A stretch of 64,000 nt of DNA, from the NCBI GenBank assembly GCA_022600195.1, contig JAHZKX010000041.1:62001-126000 (forward strand), in the 5' to 3' direction. Source of the DNA: Planctomycetota bacterium (GTDB lineage Bacteria > Planctomycetota > Planctomycetia > Planctomycetales > Planctomycetaceae). Made by a program: the position numbers and the translations under genes. Below, in pieces: positions 36,385-45,768 of this stretch; the stretch's first letter is position 1, and each line of letters begins with the position of its first letter. A model generated the notes under the pieces. That model was not told where the DNA came from. It made no database searches and was given only the letters and a program-made list of their open reading frames with translations.

Positions 36385-39300
36385 TCACTCCGCAGCCGTC
36401 AACGTTTCCAAAGCAAACCACGATTTATTCAGATAGCTGCAACTGCAGGCCGCCGAAGCATCGGGAACCAGCACAAGACCGCCGGCGGGAATCGCGTTGA
36501 TCCAGCAACCGGGACGCACGCCGCCGTAATTTTCGATTTTGCTGTTTTTATTGAAATCGAAATATCCGAGCGTGGCGGACCGGAAAAACATCATGTTTTC
36601 ACAACTTGCCATAATACCGCAGCCATACGAACGTTTGAAATTGAACGGCTTCGGCTTTCCCGAAAGCAAATCCCAGGCGCCACCCTGTGCATAAACGGTC
36701 TTTCCATTAATCAAGGGGCGAGAACTGTAATTTGCTTTGGCCTCCCACGTCTTTTTTCCGGTTTTGCTGTCAAAGACGCTAAGCCTGCCTCCTGTTTCTG
36801 AAGACAGCCTGAAACTTGTCGGCTGATAACTCATCAGCAATGCATCATTTTGGGGACTGACCGCCAGCATCGTACCATAGATATCCTCTTTGTTTTTCCA
36901 GATCACATAACCATCCGAAATACTCAAACACAACAACTCACCCGTGGGTTGCTTCCACGATTTGGGACGCGGTTTCCGTCTCTCCAATTTCGTTCGATCA
37001 AAATCTGCCAGCGGACGATCAATCAGATAAATTTTATCATCGGCAATCGCAATCGCATTGTGACGAAAGGAATCCTTCGATTCGTGTTGCCATTTCAGTT
37101 TTCCCGTTTTGACATCAAAGGTAAACAGCCTGTTCGACTCAGTCAGCTGCTTGCTCATATCGCCCGTCGTGTGGTGATAACGGAAGGCGACCACATGCTT
37201 TGGGTCTGCTGCAGTTCCAATGAGCGCCCCGTCGTGAAAGGCGATATAACCCCAGGGCTGCACTTCTTTTTTCGCGGAATCATCTTTAGACGGCGGAACG
37301 ACAAACGTCTTCATCAGCTTTCCAGTGGCGGCGTCCAACTGAAAACATTTCTGTTCGTGACGAATAAACACCGAATCGCCTCCCAGACAATAATTACTGC
37401 CCGTTCCGGAAGCGCCCATCAGTTCATCGCCATCATAGGCTTTGAGCACACCCTTGATCTGAAACCGCCACAGTTCATGACCATTGAATGCATCCACGGC
37501 GATCAGGCCATCATTCCCTTCATGAAACAATCGTCCGTTCGAAAACAAGGGTGCCGGACCGCGACCATGCCGCGAGGGAATCACAAAATCAAAATCACGA
37601 TACCATAACATGCCTAATCGACCGTTAACCAGTTTATCATCACTACACAACGAATTCGCCGCGTCTGCATATTGATGCGTCCATTCTCCAGCTCCTTTAA
37701 TCACTCCCCGCCGGTCCGTTTTTAATGCACCCGGTTTGCCATAGCAGATGACACCGCCATAGGGACGCTGTAACCGCCTCGCTTCGTCTAATGCAAGCGA
37801 TTCCGCGCCAGCGTCAATGGATCGACGGGAGACAATCAGGTTGGCCACTTTATTAGGGCAGTTCGTTTGATCGAGCGGACGATGTAATACCGTCACCCGC
37901 GTCCCATACACGCCCGCTGCAGTCAGGTTCTTGCGTGCCAGAGCAACCAGCTCTGGATCCGACTCAATCGCCACCACCCGCAGTTTCGAGCGACTCACTA
38001 ATTCATACGTCAGAGCCCCATCACCACAACCGATGTCAAAACAGTAACCTTTGTCAAATTTTGACTCTTTCAGAATTTCCGCTGCCGCTTTCGCTACAGT
38101 GGAATCACCGGGAAACGGTGACTTCATTACCGGTCTCTCTTCTAAACCAGCGGGTAATGCAGAATTAGCGCCGTACGAGTAAATATTTCCCCGATCCGTG
38201 CTGACTACCAGATGACCATCGCTCACCGCCAAACCGTAAGCCACACCTTCCACGACTGAAGAAGAGACGTTGGCACCTGCTTTCAAATCAAAAACATCTA
38301 CAAATCCTGCAGAACCAGAAACGATTTTATCCCCCGCAATGACCAGGCTTTCGCTGGGATGTGGTAATTTTACTGTCCAGATTTTTTTGAGTCCTTTCGT
38401 GCGGACCAGCTTACCTTTACGATCAGGGTTTTCCGTTTCAATCCATTGATAACGGGACACCGTTCGCCCCCCCGCGACAACCAGACCATCCTGCGTTGCA
38501 GCGATTTGACCACCCTCGGATTTCCCGATGGCCTGCCCGTCCGAAGATTGAAAAATCACGCCGCTGTTCAGAAACAGATCGTTGACAACAACAGTATCGC
38601 CCCCACCCTCTTTCCTGTTTTTTTGCAGATGAAAGTATTCGAACTTTCCTGAGCGCCGATCCATGGAAGCAGGAACCGCACGACCAGCAGGAACCAGCAG
38701 ATGATTCCCGGCAATTGCCAGATATCCCTGTGCAGAGATGCCACTGTTCGCGTTCGCGCCCCCGTGTGGTTGAGGCATGTAAATCTGGCCGGAATCTTTG
38801 TTCGACCAGACCTGCTCTCCCGATTTGGCCTTGAGCGCATAGAGAAAAATACCATCACTGGGCCAGATCCCCGCGGCATAGTACACCATGTCACCTGAAA
38901 CAACCGGCGCACCACGGGCAGGCCATTTGGAAATCACACGCTCGTTCCCCACCACCATTTTGTCACTCGGTCCGCCTCGATGTTTCCATAATAGTTCTCC
39001 CTCATCCACACGCAGCGCATAAAGATGACCATCATCACTGGCAACCAGTAATTGATCACGCCAGACCACCGGGGCAAACCGTACAGGGCCTTCCGTATAA
39101 AATTCCCAGATTGTTTTCCCCGTCTTCAAATCCAGCGCGTGAACTTTTCCGGTCACACTATCACCAAAGAAAACATGACCATCGGCGATCACACAATGAT
39201 TAGCACGGTCATAGGTCAACCGCGTACTTCGCGGCCAGGCAGGCTCAGGTGTATGTGCAGTCTGAGATTTCCAGTGCAACACAAGTTTCGTCGGCAGCGA

Positions 39301-39447
39301 CTCAGACGTGTATCCACTACGATTCGCATCGGCCCGGTAAGTCGGCCAGTCCGCCGCAAACAGAGAATGACCACTCGAACAAATCCCCACCACAAACAGA
39401 GTGTAGTAGTAGAAACAACGAGAGATTCGATGAAATAATTCGTGCAT
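36385..39447 (-). CDS. Exported PQQ-type beta-propeller protein with embedded methyltransferase domain
   Basis: A 1,020-residue protein with a signal peptide (hydrophobic 12-27, probable cleavage near LFAADWP). Residues about 33-430 and 585-1010 are PQQ/BamB-like propeller repeats, with signatures such as VHALDLKTGKTIWEF, LYALRVDEGELLWKH, LYALKAKSGEQVW, LFTFDVKTGKLKW and LSVFDSKTGKKTWEA. Between them, at about 445-575, lies a class I SAM-methyltransferase-like domain: YCFDIGCGDGALTYEL is motif I, VVAIESDPELVALARKN the acidic loop after strand 2, and NLIVSRRS strand 4. SAM is a cytoplasmic cofactor, so a methyltransferase in an exported protein is odd. The substrate is unknown. It stands alone on the minus strand. 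Confidence 0.85.
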   Translation of the reverse strand: MHELFHRISRCFYYYTLFVVGICSSGHSLFAADWPTYRADANRSGYTSESLPTKLVLHWKSQTAHTPEPAWPRSTRLTYDRANHCVIADGHVFFGDSVTGKVHALDLKTGKTIWEFYTEGPVRFAPVVWRDQLLVASDDGHLYALRVDEGELLWKHRGGPSDKMVVGNERVISKWPARGAPVVSGDMVYYAAGIWPSDGIFLYALKAKSGEQVWSNKDSGQIYMPQPHGGANANSGISAQGYLAIAGNHLLVPAGRAVPASMDRRSGKFEYFHLQKNRKEGGGDTVVVNDLFLNSGVIFQSSDGQAIGKSEGGQIAATQDGLVVAGGRTVSRYQWIETENPDRKGKLVRTKGLKKIWTVKLPHPSESLVIAGDKIVSGSAGFVDVFDLKAGANVSSSVVEGVAYGLAVSDGHLVVSTDRGNIYSYGANSALPAGLEERPVMKSPFPGDSTVAKAAAEILKESKFDKGYCFDIGCGDGALTYELVSRSKLRVVAIESDPELVALARKNLTAAGVYGTRVTVLHRPLDQTNCPNKVANLIVSRRSIDAGAESLALDEARRLQRPYGGVICYGKPGALKTDRRGVIKGAGEWTHQYADAANSLCSDDKLVNGRLGMLWYRDFDFVIPSRHGRGPAPLFSNGRLFHEGNDGLIAVDAFNGHELWRFQIKGVLKAYDGDELMGASGTGSNYCLGGDSVFIRHEQKCFQLDAATGKLMKTFVVPPSKDDSAKKEVQPWGYIAFHDGALIGTAADPKHVVAFRYHHTTGDMSKQLTESNRLFTFDVKTGKLKWQHESKDSFRHNAIAIADDKIYLIDRPLADFDRTKLERRKPRPKSWKQPTGELLCLSISDGYVIWKNKEDIYGTMLAVSPQNDALLMSYQPTSFRLSSETGGRLSVFDSKTGKKTWEAKANYSSRPLINGKTVYAQGGAWDLLSGKPKPFNFKRSYGCGIMASCENMMFFRSATLGYFDFNKNSKIENYGGVRPGCWINAIPAGGLVLVPDASAACSCSYLNKSWFALETLTAAE

Positions 39448-39611
39448 GATAAATTCTCTATTTCCAACAGGCAGGATATCACCACCATCAAAGGTAGGAT
39501 TTACGGAAAGGTAAGATTGCAGGTCGATGAATATTTTGTTCCCGATAACAAGTTCATAGCGTCAATCTGTAGAATATACCATCCCTACAGGCATTTCAAA
39601 AAGCAAGGGCA

Positions 39612-40592
39612 TTACTTACGTTTTTTATCATTTCCCTCTCGTAAATCTTTCACATTCGACCTCGGTGGTACTTCGATATTCTGAAAGAAATCCAACGAAT
39701 AACGGGGAGCGAGTGAAACATCAGTCAGTTTGATCTTCGTAATATTACCCACTACAGTTTCTCCTTTGCTTGCTGCCGTTTCAAAATTCACAACATTTTT
39801 CACTTGAAACGGAAACCAGACGTCAGGCGCCAATTCTTTCCAGTCTGTAACATTCACAATCTCCAAAGGAATCGACTCACTATACCCAATCGCATACCCC
39901 ACACCGCGCACCGGTATGTAGTTTCTCTCGGGGGCGAGCCACATCAACCAATAATCTCGTGTTTTCTGACCCTTCACCCAGCTTTCCACTCGAATACGAT
40001 GGCAATCCAATTCTTGTACAACTTCTTCTCCTTCATAAATCACGTTTAAGAAGTATCCACCAGATTTCCCACACGACAAATACTCCGCAAGCGATTTTCC
40101 TCGAGCGTGCTTACCAAGAATAAACATGTGCGGTCGATACATACGAGGTAGCGGTTCTTTTCTCGGAATCAGTCTGACATCAGAGTTTTCCACCTGCCTC
40201 GATAAAGTCCCATCATAAGTCGACCTGATACGAAAAACGCTCTTCTGACCCGTGAAAGAGAGACCAGACACACTTTCCTGAAAAGAATACAACTCATTTT
40301 GAAAAACATTATGTGAGATTCTCTCTAGTTTCTTAAAAAGATTCTTTCCTTTGGGGCCTTTCGTTATATAGTCGGGCAAGACACACAACATCTCTTTCTT
40401 CTTTCGATACTCCAGGTTTTTATAAAGGACCTCGTTAGCAGAAATCTTCTCTAGCAGCGCCATCAATTGAGTCTCTTCTGCATCTGCCTGATGAGAGACG
40501 CAAGCAATGAAAACGAGAAAGAAACAACATAAACGACTCAGAAATGAAAGGCTGCTTTCATTATAGAATTTTGTCACTAATATCGCCTCCAT
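39612..40592 (-). CDS. Secreted protein of unknown function
   Basis: A 326-residue protein with a late signal sequence (hydrophobic about 15-33, SFLSRLCCFFLVFIACVSHQ, probable cleavage after QADA). The mature part is beta-rich with aromatic residues, including SYSESIPLEIVNVTDW-like and DVWFPFQVKNVVNFET segments. This style resembles LolA/outer-membrane-lipoprotein-type proteins common in planctomycetes, but the family is not certain. The N-terminal 14 residues before the hydrophobic stretch suggest the real start may be further in. It is a single gene between the PQQ protein and the next operon. Confidence 0.7.
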   Translation of the reverse strand: MEAILVTKFYNESSLSFLSRLCCFFLVFIACVSHQADAEETQLMALLEKISANEVLYKNLEYRKKKEMLCVLPDYITKGPKGKNLFKKLERISHNVFQNELYSFQESVSGLSFTGQKSVFRIRSTYDGTLSRQVENSDVRLIPRKEPLPRMYRPHMFILGKHARGKSLAEYLSCGKSGGYFLNVIYEGEEVVQELDCHRIRVESWVKGQKTRDYWLMWLAPERNYIPVRGVGYAIGYSESIPLEIVNVTDWKELAPDVWFPFQVKNVVNFETAASKGETVVGNITKIKLTDVSLAPRYSLDFFQNIEVPPRSNVKDLREGNDKKRK

Positions 40593-40882
40593 TCATCTGA
40601 TTTGGTGTACGCGATACTACATAAGGAGTAGAAACGATCCGCGTTTTCTTTTGTTTAATTTTCATTACATATTATACAACAGAAAACTTTCTATTTTCGA
40701 TTCAAATCGGTTGAATTATTCTTGTGAATCGAGTGCAATGAAATTGTGTAAAGAGTAAGACGCTCGCCTGCTTTAACGCCGACCTGTTTGCACCTTAAGA
40801 TTCACCTCTATAGAAAAACAGACTCGGCGAGCAACGAAACATTTCTATCTACAATCACATGACTATATATTGGAGCCCCAAA

Positions 40883-41869
40883 ATGAAACAACTCATAGTG
40901 AGTGCTGCGCTGATTCTAGGTCTCGCAAATTTGCAATTTGCAAGATCTGAAGAACAGCCAGCCGATTCGAAAACAAAAACGGTCATCAAACAATTAACCA
41001 AAACGCAGAACAAAAGCCCTGAGACAACAGAAGCGATCAACCAGTTAAAAGCAAATGCAACCGCTGAAATTCAAAGTGCGGTAAAGTTGTATGTCGAAGC
41101 CTACAACGCTCGCGATGCCAAATCTCTGGCAGCACTCTGGGCTCCTGATGCTGTCTATTTAAGTCAGGTCACAGGAGATATCATCAGAGGTCGATCGGCA
41201 CTGGAAACCGAATTCGCGGGCCAGTTCCAGAATCTTGACCAGGCAAAGATCGAAGTAGCAACAGATTCGATCGAATTCATCTCCCCTAGTGTCGCTTTGG
41301 AATCAGGCATTGCAACCGTCATTGTGCCAGACACAAAACCTGAAAAACGAAATTACAACGCGATCTACATCAGACGCGAAGGAAAATGGTTACTCGATCG
41401 TGTCACGGAAAACCCGGAAGCAGACGTGGATACGTCACACCACGATAAACTCAAAGCACTCGATTGGATGGTCGGCTCCTGGGTCGATCGGGATGAAAAC
41501 TTTACGATCAAAACGGATTGTAAGTGGATCGGAAACAATAACTATCTACTTCGTGCTTTCAAGGTGACTTCCATTGAGGAAAATGACAACGTCAGCGGCA
41601 TGCAGTTCATTGGCTGGGATGCAAACAAAAAACAGATCCGATCCTGGGTATTCGATTCAAAAGGAGGGTACGCGGAAGGCGTCTGGTCTCAAAAGAAAGA
41701 CCGTTGGATCGTAAAAACAAAGGCCACACTGGCTGGAGGTGAAATTGCAACTTCGACCAGTATTCTGAAGCCGGTTGACGATGATACCTTTACCTGGCAA
41801 AAAGTGAATCGCGTTGTGGAGGGTGAAATTCTGCCCAACATTGATGAAGTCTTCATCATCAGAGAATAA
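40883..41869 (+). CDS. Secreted SnoaL/NTF2-like (SgcJ/EcaC type) protein with second beta domain
   Basis: A 328-residue exported protein. The ATG at 40883 is preferred over 40859 because a GGAG precedes it and MKQLIVSAALILGLANLQFA is a standard signal peptide. Residues about 55-175 form an NTF2-like cone domain: VKLYVEAYNARDAKSLAALW, PDAVYLSQVTGDIIRGRSAL and YIRREGKWLLDRV. Residues about 185-328 form a separate beta-rich domain beginning LDWMVGSWVDRDENF, with GMQFIGWDANKKQIRSWVFD. Related NTF2-like proteins are often ligand binders. The gene is 63 bases from the low-complexity surface protein and probably shares its operon. Confidence 0.82.
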   Translation: MKQLIVSAALILGLANLQFARSEEQPADSKTKTVIKQLTKTQNKSPETTEAINQLKANATAEIQSAVKLYVEAYNARDAKSLAALWAPDAVYLSQVTGDIIRGRSALETEFAGQFQNLDQAKIEVATDSIEFISPSVALESGIATVIVPDTKPEKRNYNAIYIRREGKWLLDRVTENPEADVDTSHHDKLKALDWMVGSWVDRDENFTIKTDCKWIGNNNYLLRAFKVTSIEENDNVSGMQFIGWDANKKQIRSWVFDSKGGYAEGVWSQKKDRWIVKTKATLAGGEIATSTSILKPVDDDTFTWQKVNRVVEGEILPNIDEVFIIRE

Positions 41870-41932
41870 ATTCTACCTTCTGACAAATAGGAGGCAGTAA
41901 ATAATCACCAACACAATATACAGGAAACAAAA

Positions 41933-43468
41933 ATGAAAAAATTCAATTATAAATCGTTAGTGCTGATTTGCAGTCTGGCGATCACTTTCAGTTATCCCCT
42001 TTATGAGTTATCAGCCCGCGGCGGGCGTGGTGGAGGCGGAGCCCGTGGTGGCGGTTCTCGCGGAGGTGCTTCGCGCGGTGGAGCCTCGCGATCCAGACCA
42101 TCTTCTGGACGCACCCCTTCAATGAGTAGACCATCTTCCAGCAGAAGACCCAGTTCAAGACCGAGCTCAAGACCAAGCTCGCGTCCCAGTAGACCCAGTT
42201 CGAAACCTTCTTCGAGACCCAGCTCTCGACCTAGTCGGCCAAGTTCAAAACCCAGTACTCGCCCCAGTACTCGCCCCAGTACTCGCCCCAATACCCGGCC
42301 CAGTACCCGGCCATCGCAGGGGACAAGGCCGACAAGACCTTCTGGTAATCAAGGACGCCCCTCCCAGCGAGACTTAAACAATTTCCTGGACTTTGGCAAA
42401 AAACCATCAGGCGGGAAACGTCCCGTAATTGGCGGAGGAAGCAGCGCTATTGGTGGTGCTGTGGGTGGAGCTGCTGTCGCTGATTTTCTGAATAATCGTC
42501 CCAGTACGGGACAACGTCCCTCAACGCGTCCGGGTACACCTTCTACACGACCTACCCCAGGAGACCGTCCCGGTGGAGGAGATCGCCCAAATCGGCCCGG
42601 TGACGGGAATGGCGACCGACCAAATCGACCCGGTGGCGGCAATGGCGACCGACCAAATCGACCCGGTGATGGCAATGGCGACCGGCCAAATCGACCCGGC
42701 GATGGCAATCGGCCTAACCGCCCCGGAGACGGAGACGGTAATAGACCCAATCGCCCAAACCGTCCTGGTGACGGAAATGGTAACAGACCCACGCGACCAC
42801 CAAATCGTCCTGGTAATGGGAATCGACCGAATAGACCCAATCGCCCACGTCCTCCTCGCCCTCCACATTGGGACTTCCATAAGCATCATCCAAACTACGC
42901 ACGTTGGAACTGGAACCGCCCTTACCGATGGGCTACCTGGGCAGGCTTAGCCGCCTTCTTCCCCTGGAGTACCGGCGGATCTGAAATCTACTACAACTAT
43001 GGTGATAATATTTATTATGAAGGTGACGAGGTTTATCAAAATGGCGAACCCATTGCCACAACGGAAGAGTACGCCGAACAGGCTCAAGAGTTGGCAACGA
43101 GTGCACCAGAACCCACCGATGATACTGAATGGATGACACTTGGCGTCTTTGCTGCTACTGCAAAAGATAGTGATTCAGGTGCCGACCCGGCATTCTATCT
43201 GCAGTTGGCTGTCAGCAAGGACGGTATCATCGGCGGTACAGTTCACATGAGTGAAACCGATAAAACTTCGACGATCGAAGGAATGGTCGATCATAAATCG
43301 CAAAGAGCGGCCTGGGCCATGACAGGCAAAAGTTCGCCTATCATGGAGACGGGGATTGCGAATCTTACCAAAGATGATGCAACCGCCTTGTTGCACTTTG
43401 AAGATGGTACTACGCAACAATGGAATCTCATTCGTCTGGAAGAACCTGAGGAAGATAAGAAAAAATAA
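41933..43468 (+). CDS. Low-complexity Arg/Pro/Ser/Gly-rich surface protein (mu-protocadherin-like)
   Basis: A 511-residue exported protein: signal peptide (1-28), Gly/Arg segment (29-53), Ser-Arg-Pro repeats (65-128), a Gly/Ala hydrophobic patch (166-186) and an Asn-Arg-Pro-Gly repeat block (217-305). Next comes an aromatic stretch HWDFHKHHPNYARWNWN with YNYGDNIYYEGDEVYQNG. The last 120 residues (from TEWMTLGVFAA) form a globular domain. This layout, notably the YYEGDEVY segment followed by ATTEEYAEQA, matches planctomycete proteins labelled mu-protocadherin cell-surface protein. The function is unknown; the basic repeats suggest binding to polyanions. A hairpin follows at 43506. Confidence 0.8.
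   Translation: MKKFNYKSLVLICSLAITFSYPLYELSARGGRGGGGARGGGSRGGASRGGASRSRPSSGRTPSMSRPSSSRRPSSRPSSRPSSRPSRPSSKPSSRPSSRPSRPSSKPSTRPSTRPSTRPNTRPSTRPSQGTRPTRPSGNQGRPSQRDLNNFLDFGKKPSGGKRPVIGGGSSAIGGAVGGAAVADFLNNRPSTGQRPSTRPGTPSTRPTPGDRPGGGDRPNRPGDGNGDRPNRPGGGNGDRPNRPGDGNGDRPNRPGDGNRPNRPGDGDGNRPNRPNRPGDGNGNRPTRPPNRPGNGNRPNRPNRPRPPRPPHWDFHKHHPNYARWNWNRPYRWATWAGLAAFFPWSTGGSEIYYNYGDNIYYEGDEVYQNGEPIATTEEYAEQAQELATSAPEPTDDTEWMTLGVFAATAKDSDSGADPAFYLQLAVSKDGIIGGTVHMSETDKTSTIEGMVDHKSQRAAWAMTGKSSPIMETGIANLTKDDATALLHFEDGTTQQWNLIRLEEPEEDKKK
42125..42316 (+). repeat. Ser-Arg-Pro coding repeats
   Basis: Short tandem units coding for SSRP, SRPSSKP and STRP, including two consecutive copies of a 15-residue SSRPSSRPSRPSSKP block and runs of the 12-base unit AGTACTCGCCCC. 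Such repeats tend to change copy number between strains. Confidence 0.8.
42581..42709 (+). repeat. 33-base tandem repeats coding DRPNRPGDGNG
   Basis: Four consecutive units of 33, 33, 33 and 30 bases code for the 11-residue motif DRPNRPGDGNG (Gly replaces Asp once). Looser copies continue to about 42850. The DNA copies differ at synonymous positions, so they are not a very recent expansion. Confidence 0.85.
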
Positions 43469-43505
43469 TCCTCAATACCAGAAGATTCTCGGGAACAGAG
43501 ATCGC

Positions 43506-43547
43506 CGTGTCAATTGAATTGCAAGCAACGTAATTCAATTCGACACG
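43506..43547 (+). terminator. Terminator-like hairpin after the surface protein gene
   Basis: CGTGTCAATTGAATT (43506-43520) pairs with AATTCAATTCGACACG (43532-43547) with a single bulged base and an 11-base loop. Only a short T4 follows seven bases later, so termination strength is unclear. Confidence 0.5.
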
Positions 43548-43633
43548 CGGTCATGTTTTCTCATGTAACTAGCGCCAGAGTCAAGCTCATCGAAAACCCG
43601 ACACCGATTCCTTTTTGATGCTCAAGCAATCCC

Positions 43634-44524
43634 TTATTCCATTTTAGTTTGCCTGTGTTTGAAATTGTTTTTCTGTGGAGATGTAGACTGTTCGTGCTGC
43701 CTGTTATACGAAACTGAAACGCGGGAATATTGTCCCTTTGGAGCTAAAGAGGATTCCGAGAGTGCCTGTAATTCTTCAGCCACAACCTCATTCAAAATAG
43801 ACTCAAATTGTTCCAGATATTTCGCAACCGTTAATCCATCAAGTACACGATGATCGTACACAAAAGTGATGCGCACCGCCCCATCATCTTGGACAGGACC
43901 ATAAGTAATCACAAGATTTCCCAATGTCGGAGGATGTATACTGTTGGCGCCGCAAGCTGCGACTGAAGTCACCCCAACCGTTCCCGTCATACTGGTTCTG
44001 ATATTTCCCGAAAGACTGAGAGCAAACCACCAGATCATACGGCGAAAAAACCAGGGCAGTCGGCAAAATTTCAGTCGCGCCTGAAACAGTCGGTTTTTCT
44101 CAAGTGATTGAGTCTGCGCCTCATGGATCGAATCCTGGATTTCCAACAGAGAACTTGATTCAGGTTTTTCAATCCGATGAAATATGAGTATGTCTTCTTC
44201 AACATCATCGCGGCTGACAGCTACATACCCCACCTGGTGCGGGTGCAGATAGAGATGCCCCCAAGGCCATTTCATATAAGAATAGCGCAATTCCGGTTCG
44301 CGATCTGCCAAATGTGCAATCGCTTTCAGCATTATGGATGCCCATCCAAATCGTCGCGTACCCTTCTTTCGTAATTCGACCAGCCCTGTCACATTACAAT
44401 CTCGTGAGATTGGCTGGCTGGGAACTTTTTTACAAAAGTACAAATAGTCAACCATAAACCGACGACTCGATTTCAGCTTGAATCTTTGCCCACGTTTACG
44501 AGATGGGGGTTTATGACTACTCAT
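43634..44524 (-). CDS. Stand-alone 2-oxoacid-dehydrogenase E2-type acyltransferase domain
   Basis: A 296-residue protein of the CAT/E2 acyltransferase fold. The catalytic signature YDHRVLDGLTVAKYLEQFE is the E2 HxxxDG motif, and LGNLVITYGPVQDDGAVR and GTVGVTSVAACGA match segments around the E2 core. There is no lipoyl domain and no peripheral-subunit-binding domain, and no dehydrogenase E1 or E3 genes lie nearby. The N-terminus is short and basic. The acyl donor and acceptor are unknown; a CoA-dependent acyl transfer unrelated to the large complexes is plausible. A divergent gene of unknown function lies upstream. Confidence 0.8.
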   Translation of the reverse strand: MSSHKPPSRKRGQRFKLKSSRRFMVDYLYFCKKVPSQPISRDCNVTGLVELRKKGTRRFGWASIMLKAIAHLADREPELRYSYMKWPWGHLYLHPHQVGYVAVSRDDVEEDILIFHRIEKPESSSLLEIQDSIHEAQTQSLEKNRLFQARLKFCRLPWFFRRMIWWFALSLSGNIRTSMTGTVGVTSVAACGANSIHPPTLGNLVITYGPVQDDGAVRITFVYDHRVLDGLTVAKYLEQFESILNEVVAEELQALSESSLAPKGQYSRVSVSYNRQHEQSTSPQKNNFKHRQTKME

Positions 44525-44817
44525 ACTACCTCTATACCAGCCGCAAAAATTAGAAAATTGATCACAGAGATGTGCAACCTATTCATAATACAGTTGTGCA
44601 AACACCTTTGGCCACAAAAAAAGAGCACACTGTGAAATGTTTCCTCAGTAATGATCAATTTGATGTATTGTCATTGCTCTAGCCCCATGTCAAACCATTA
44701 TTTAGGGTCAGCCACTGGATTAGTGATTTTGTTTGAACATCATTCATGTTAGAATCGTTTCAACGAATATTATCTTTACGTCTCCCATAGAAAATCGATC
44801 CTGGTGAATGGTTCAGA

Positions 44818-45768
44818 ATGCTTTTAAAATTGAACAAGTCTCTCTTTCTTCTGTTTTGCTGGTCTTCTCCGACATATTTATCTCTTCCGCTTCTCTTCAG
44901 CGATACTCCACTCTCCGGGAATGCGGTCATCCGTCGTCAGACTGGCAAGTCGGAAATCGTCATCAAGACGACCAACCGACTGGCAGGTGCAATTGACTCA
45001 CTGACCTGGAATGGAAAAGAATTCATAAACAGTTTCGATCATGGTCGACAATTACAATCCGCCGCCAGCTTCGACTTCCGTTCGACTGATCCCTACTGGG
45101 CAGAACGCTATAATCCGACTGAAGCCGGATCCCGCTCAGATGGAGCAGGAAAAACCTCGTCCAGCAAACTCATTTCACTTCGTGCGCAGGGAGCGGAACT
45201 GCAAACAACAACCCGCATGGCATTCTGGCTCGCACCGGGACAGAAATCTTCTGGCAGACTGGCCCTCAATGACAAGCCCCTGTCCAACCATCTCATCAGC
45301 AAACGAGTTCGCATCGGTTATAAAAAACTCGATAACGTTATTGATTATCAGGTAACCTTCACTGTCCCCAAAAACGAACAGCATGCTTATGCCCAGTTCG
45401 AAGCTCTCACCGGCTACATGCCCGAAGACTTCGAGATATTCTGGGCGTTTCATCCAGCAACTGGCAAACTTGAGCCACTCAGCGACGGTCCGGGGGAGCA
45501 GAAATTTCCCGTCGTCCTGAGTACAAAAGACGGTCAATACGCGATGGGAATTTTTTCTCCGGATCAACCATCAAAAGGTTATGAACATGCCGGCTACGGC
45601 CGCTTCCGCTTCAAAGCAGCCAAAGTCGTCAAATGGAATTGCGCCTTTCGCGTTCGTAACAGGCAGGGAATAAAACCAGGCGAATATTCCTTTCGCATGT
45701 TCGTCGCTGTTGGTACTCGTGAAGACGTCAGACGTGCTCTCGCTTCACTTGTCAGAGAAAAATCATGA
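44818..45768 (+). CDS. Secreted protein of unknown function
   Basis: A 316-residue protein with a hydrophobic N-terminus (SLFLLFCWSSPTYLSLPLLF). The mature part looks like an all-beta domain with SEIVIKTTNRLAGAIDSLTW, GKEFINSFDHGRQLQSAASF and AYAQFEALTGYMPEDFEIFW. These segments recall carbohydrate-active or galactose-mutarotase-like beta sandwiches, but no catalytic residues can be named. The gene stands alone. I do not recognise the family. Confidence 0.65.
   Translation: MLLKLNKSLFLLFCWSSPTYLSLPLLFSDTPLSGNAVIRRQTGKSEIVIKTTNRLAGAIDSLTWNGKEFINSFDHGRQLQSAASFDFRSTDPYWAERYNPTEAGSRSDGAGKTSSSKLISLRAQGAELQTTTRMAFWLAPGQKSSGRLALNDKPLSNHLISKRVRIGYKKLDNVIDYQVTFTVPKNEQHAYAQFEALTGYMPEDFEIFWAFHPATGKLEPLSDGPGEQKFPVVLSTKDGQYAMGIFSPDQPSKGYEHAGYGRFRFKAAKVVKWNCAFRVRNRQGIKPGEYSFRMFVAVGTREDVRRALASLVREKS

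Noticed and set aside
42349-42840. 163-codon minus-strand frame in the surface-protein gene
   Set aside because: Low-complexity mirror of the Arg/Pro/Gly repeats; an artefact of repeat codons rather than a gene.
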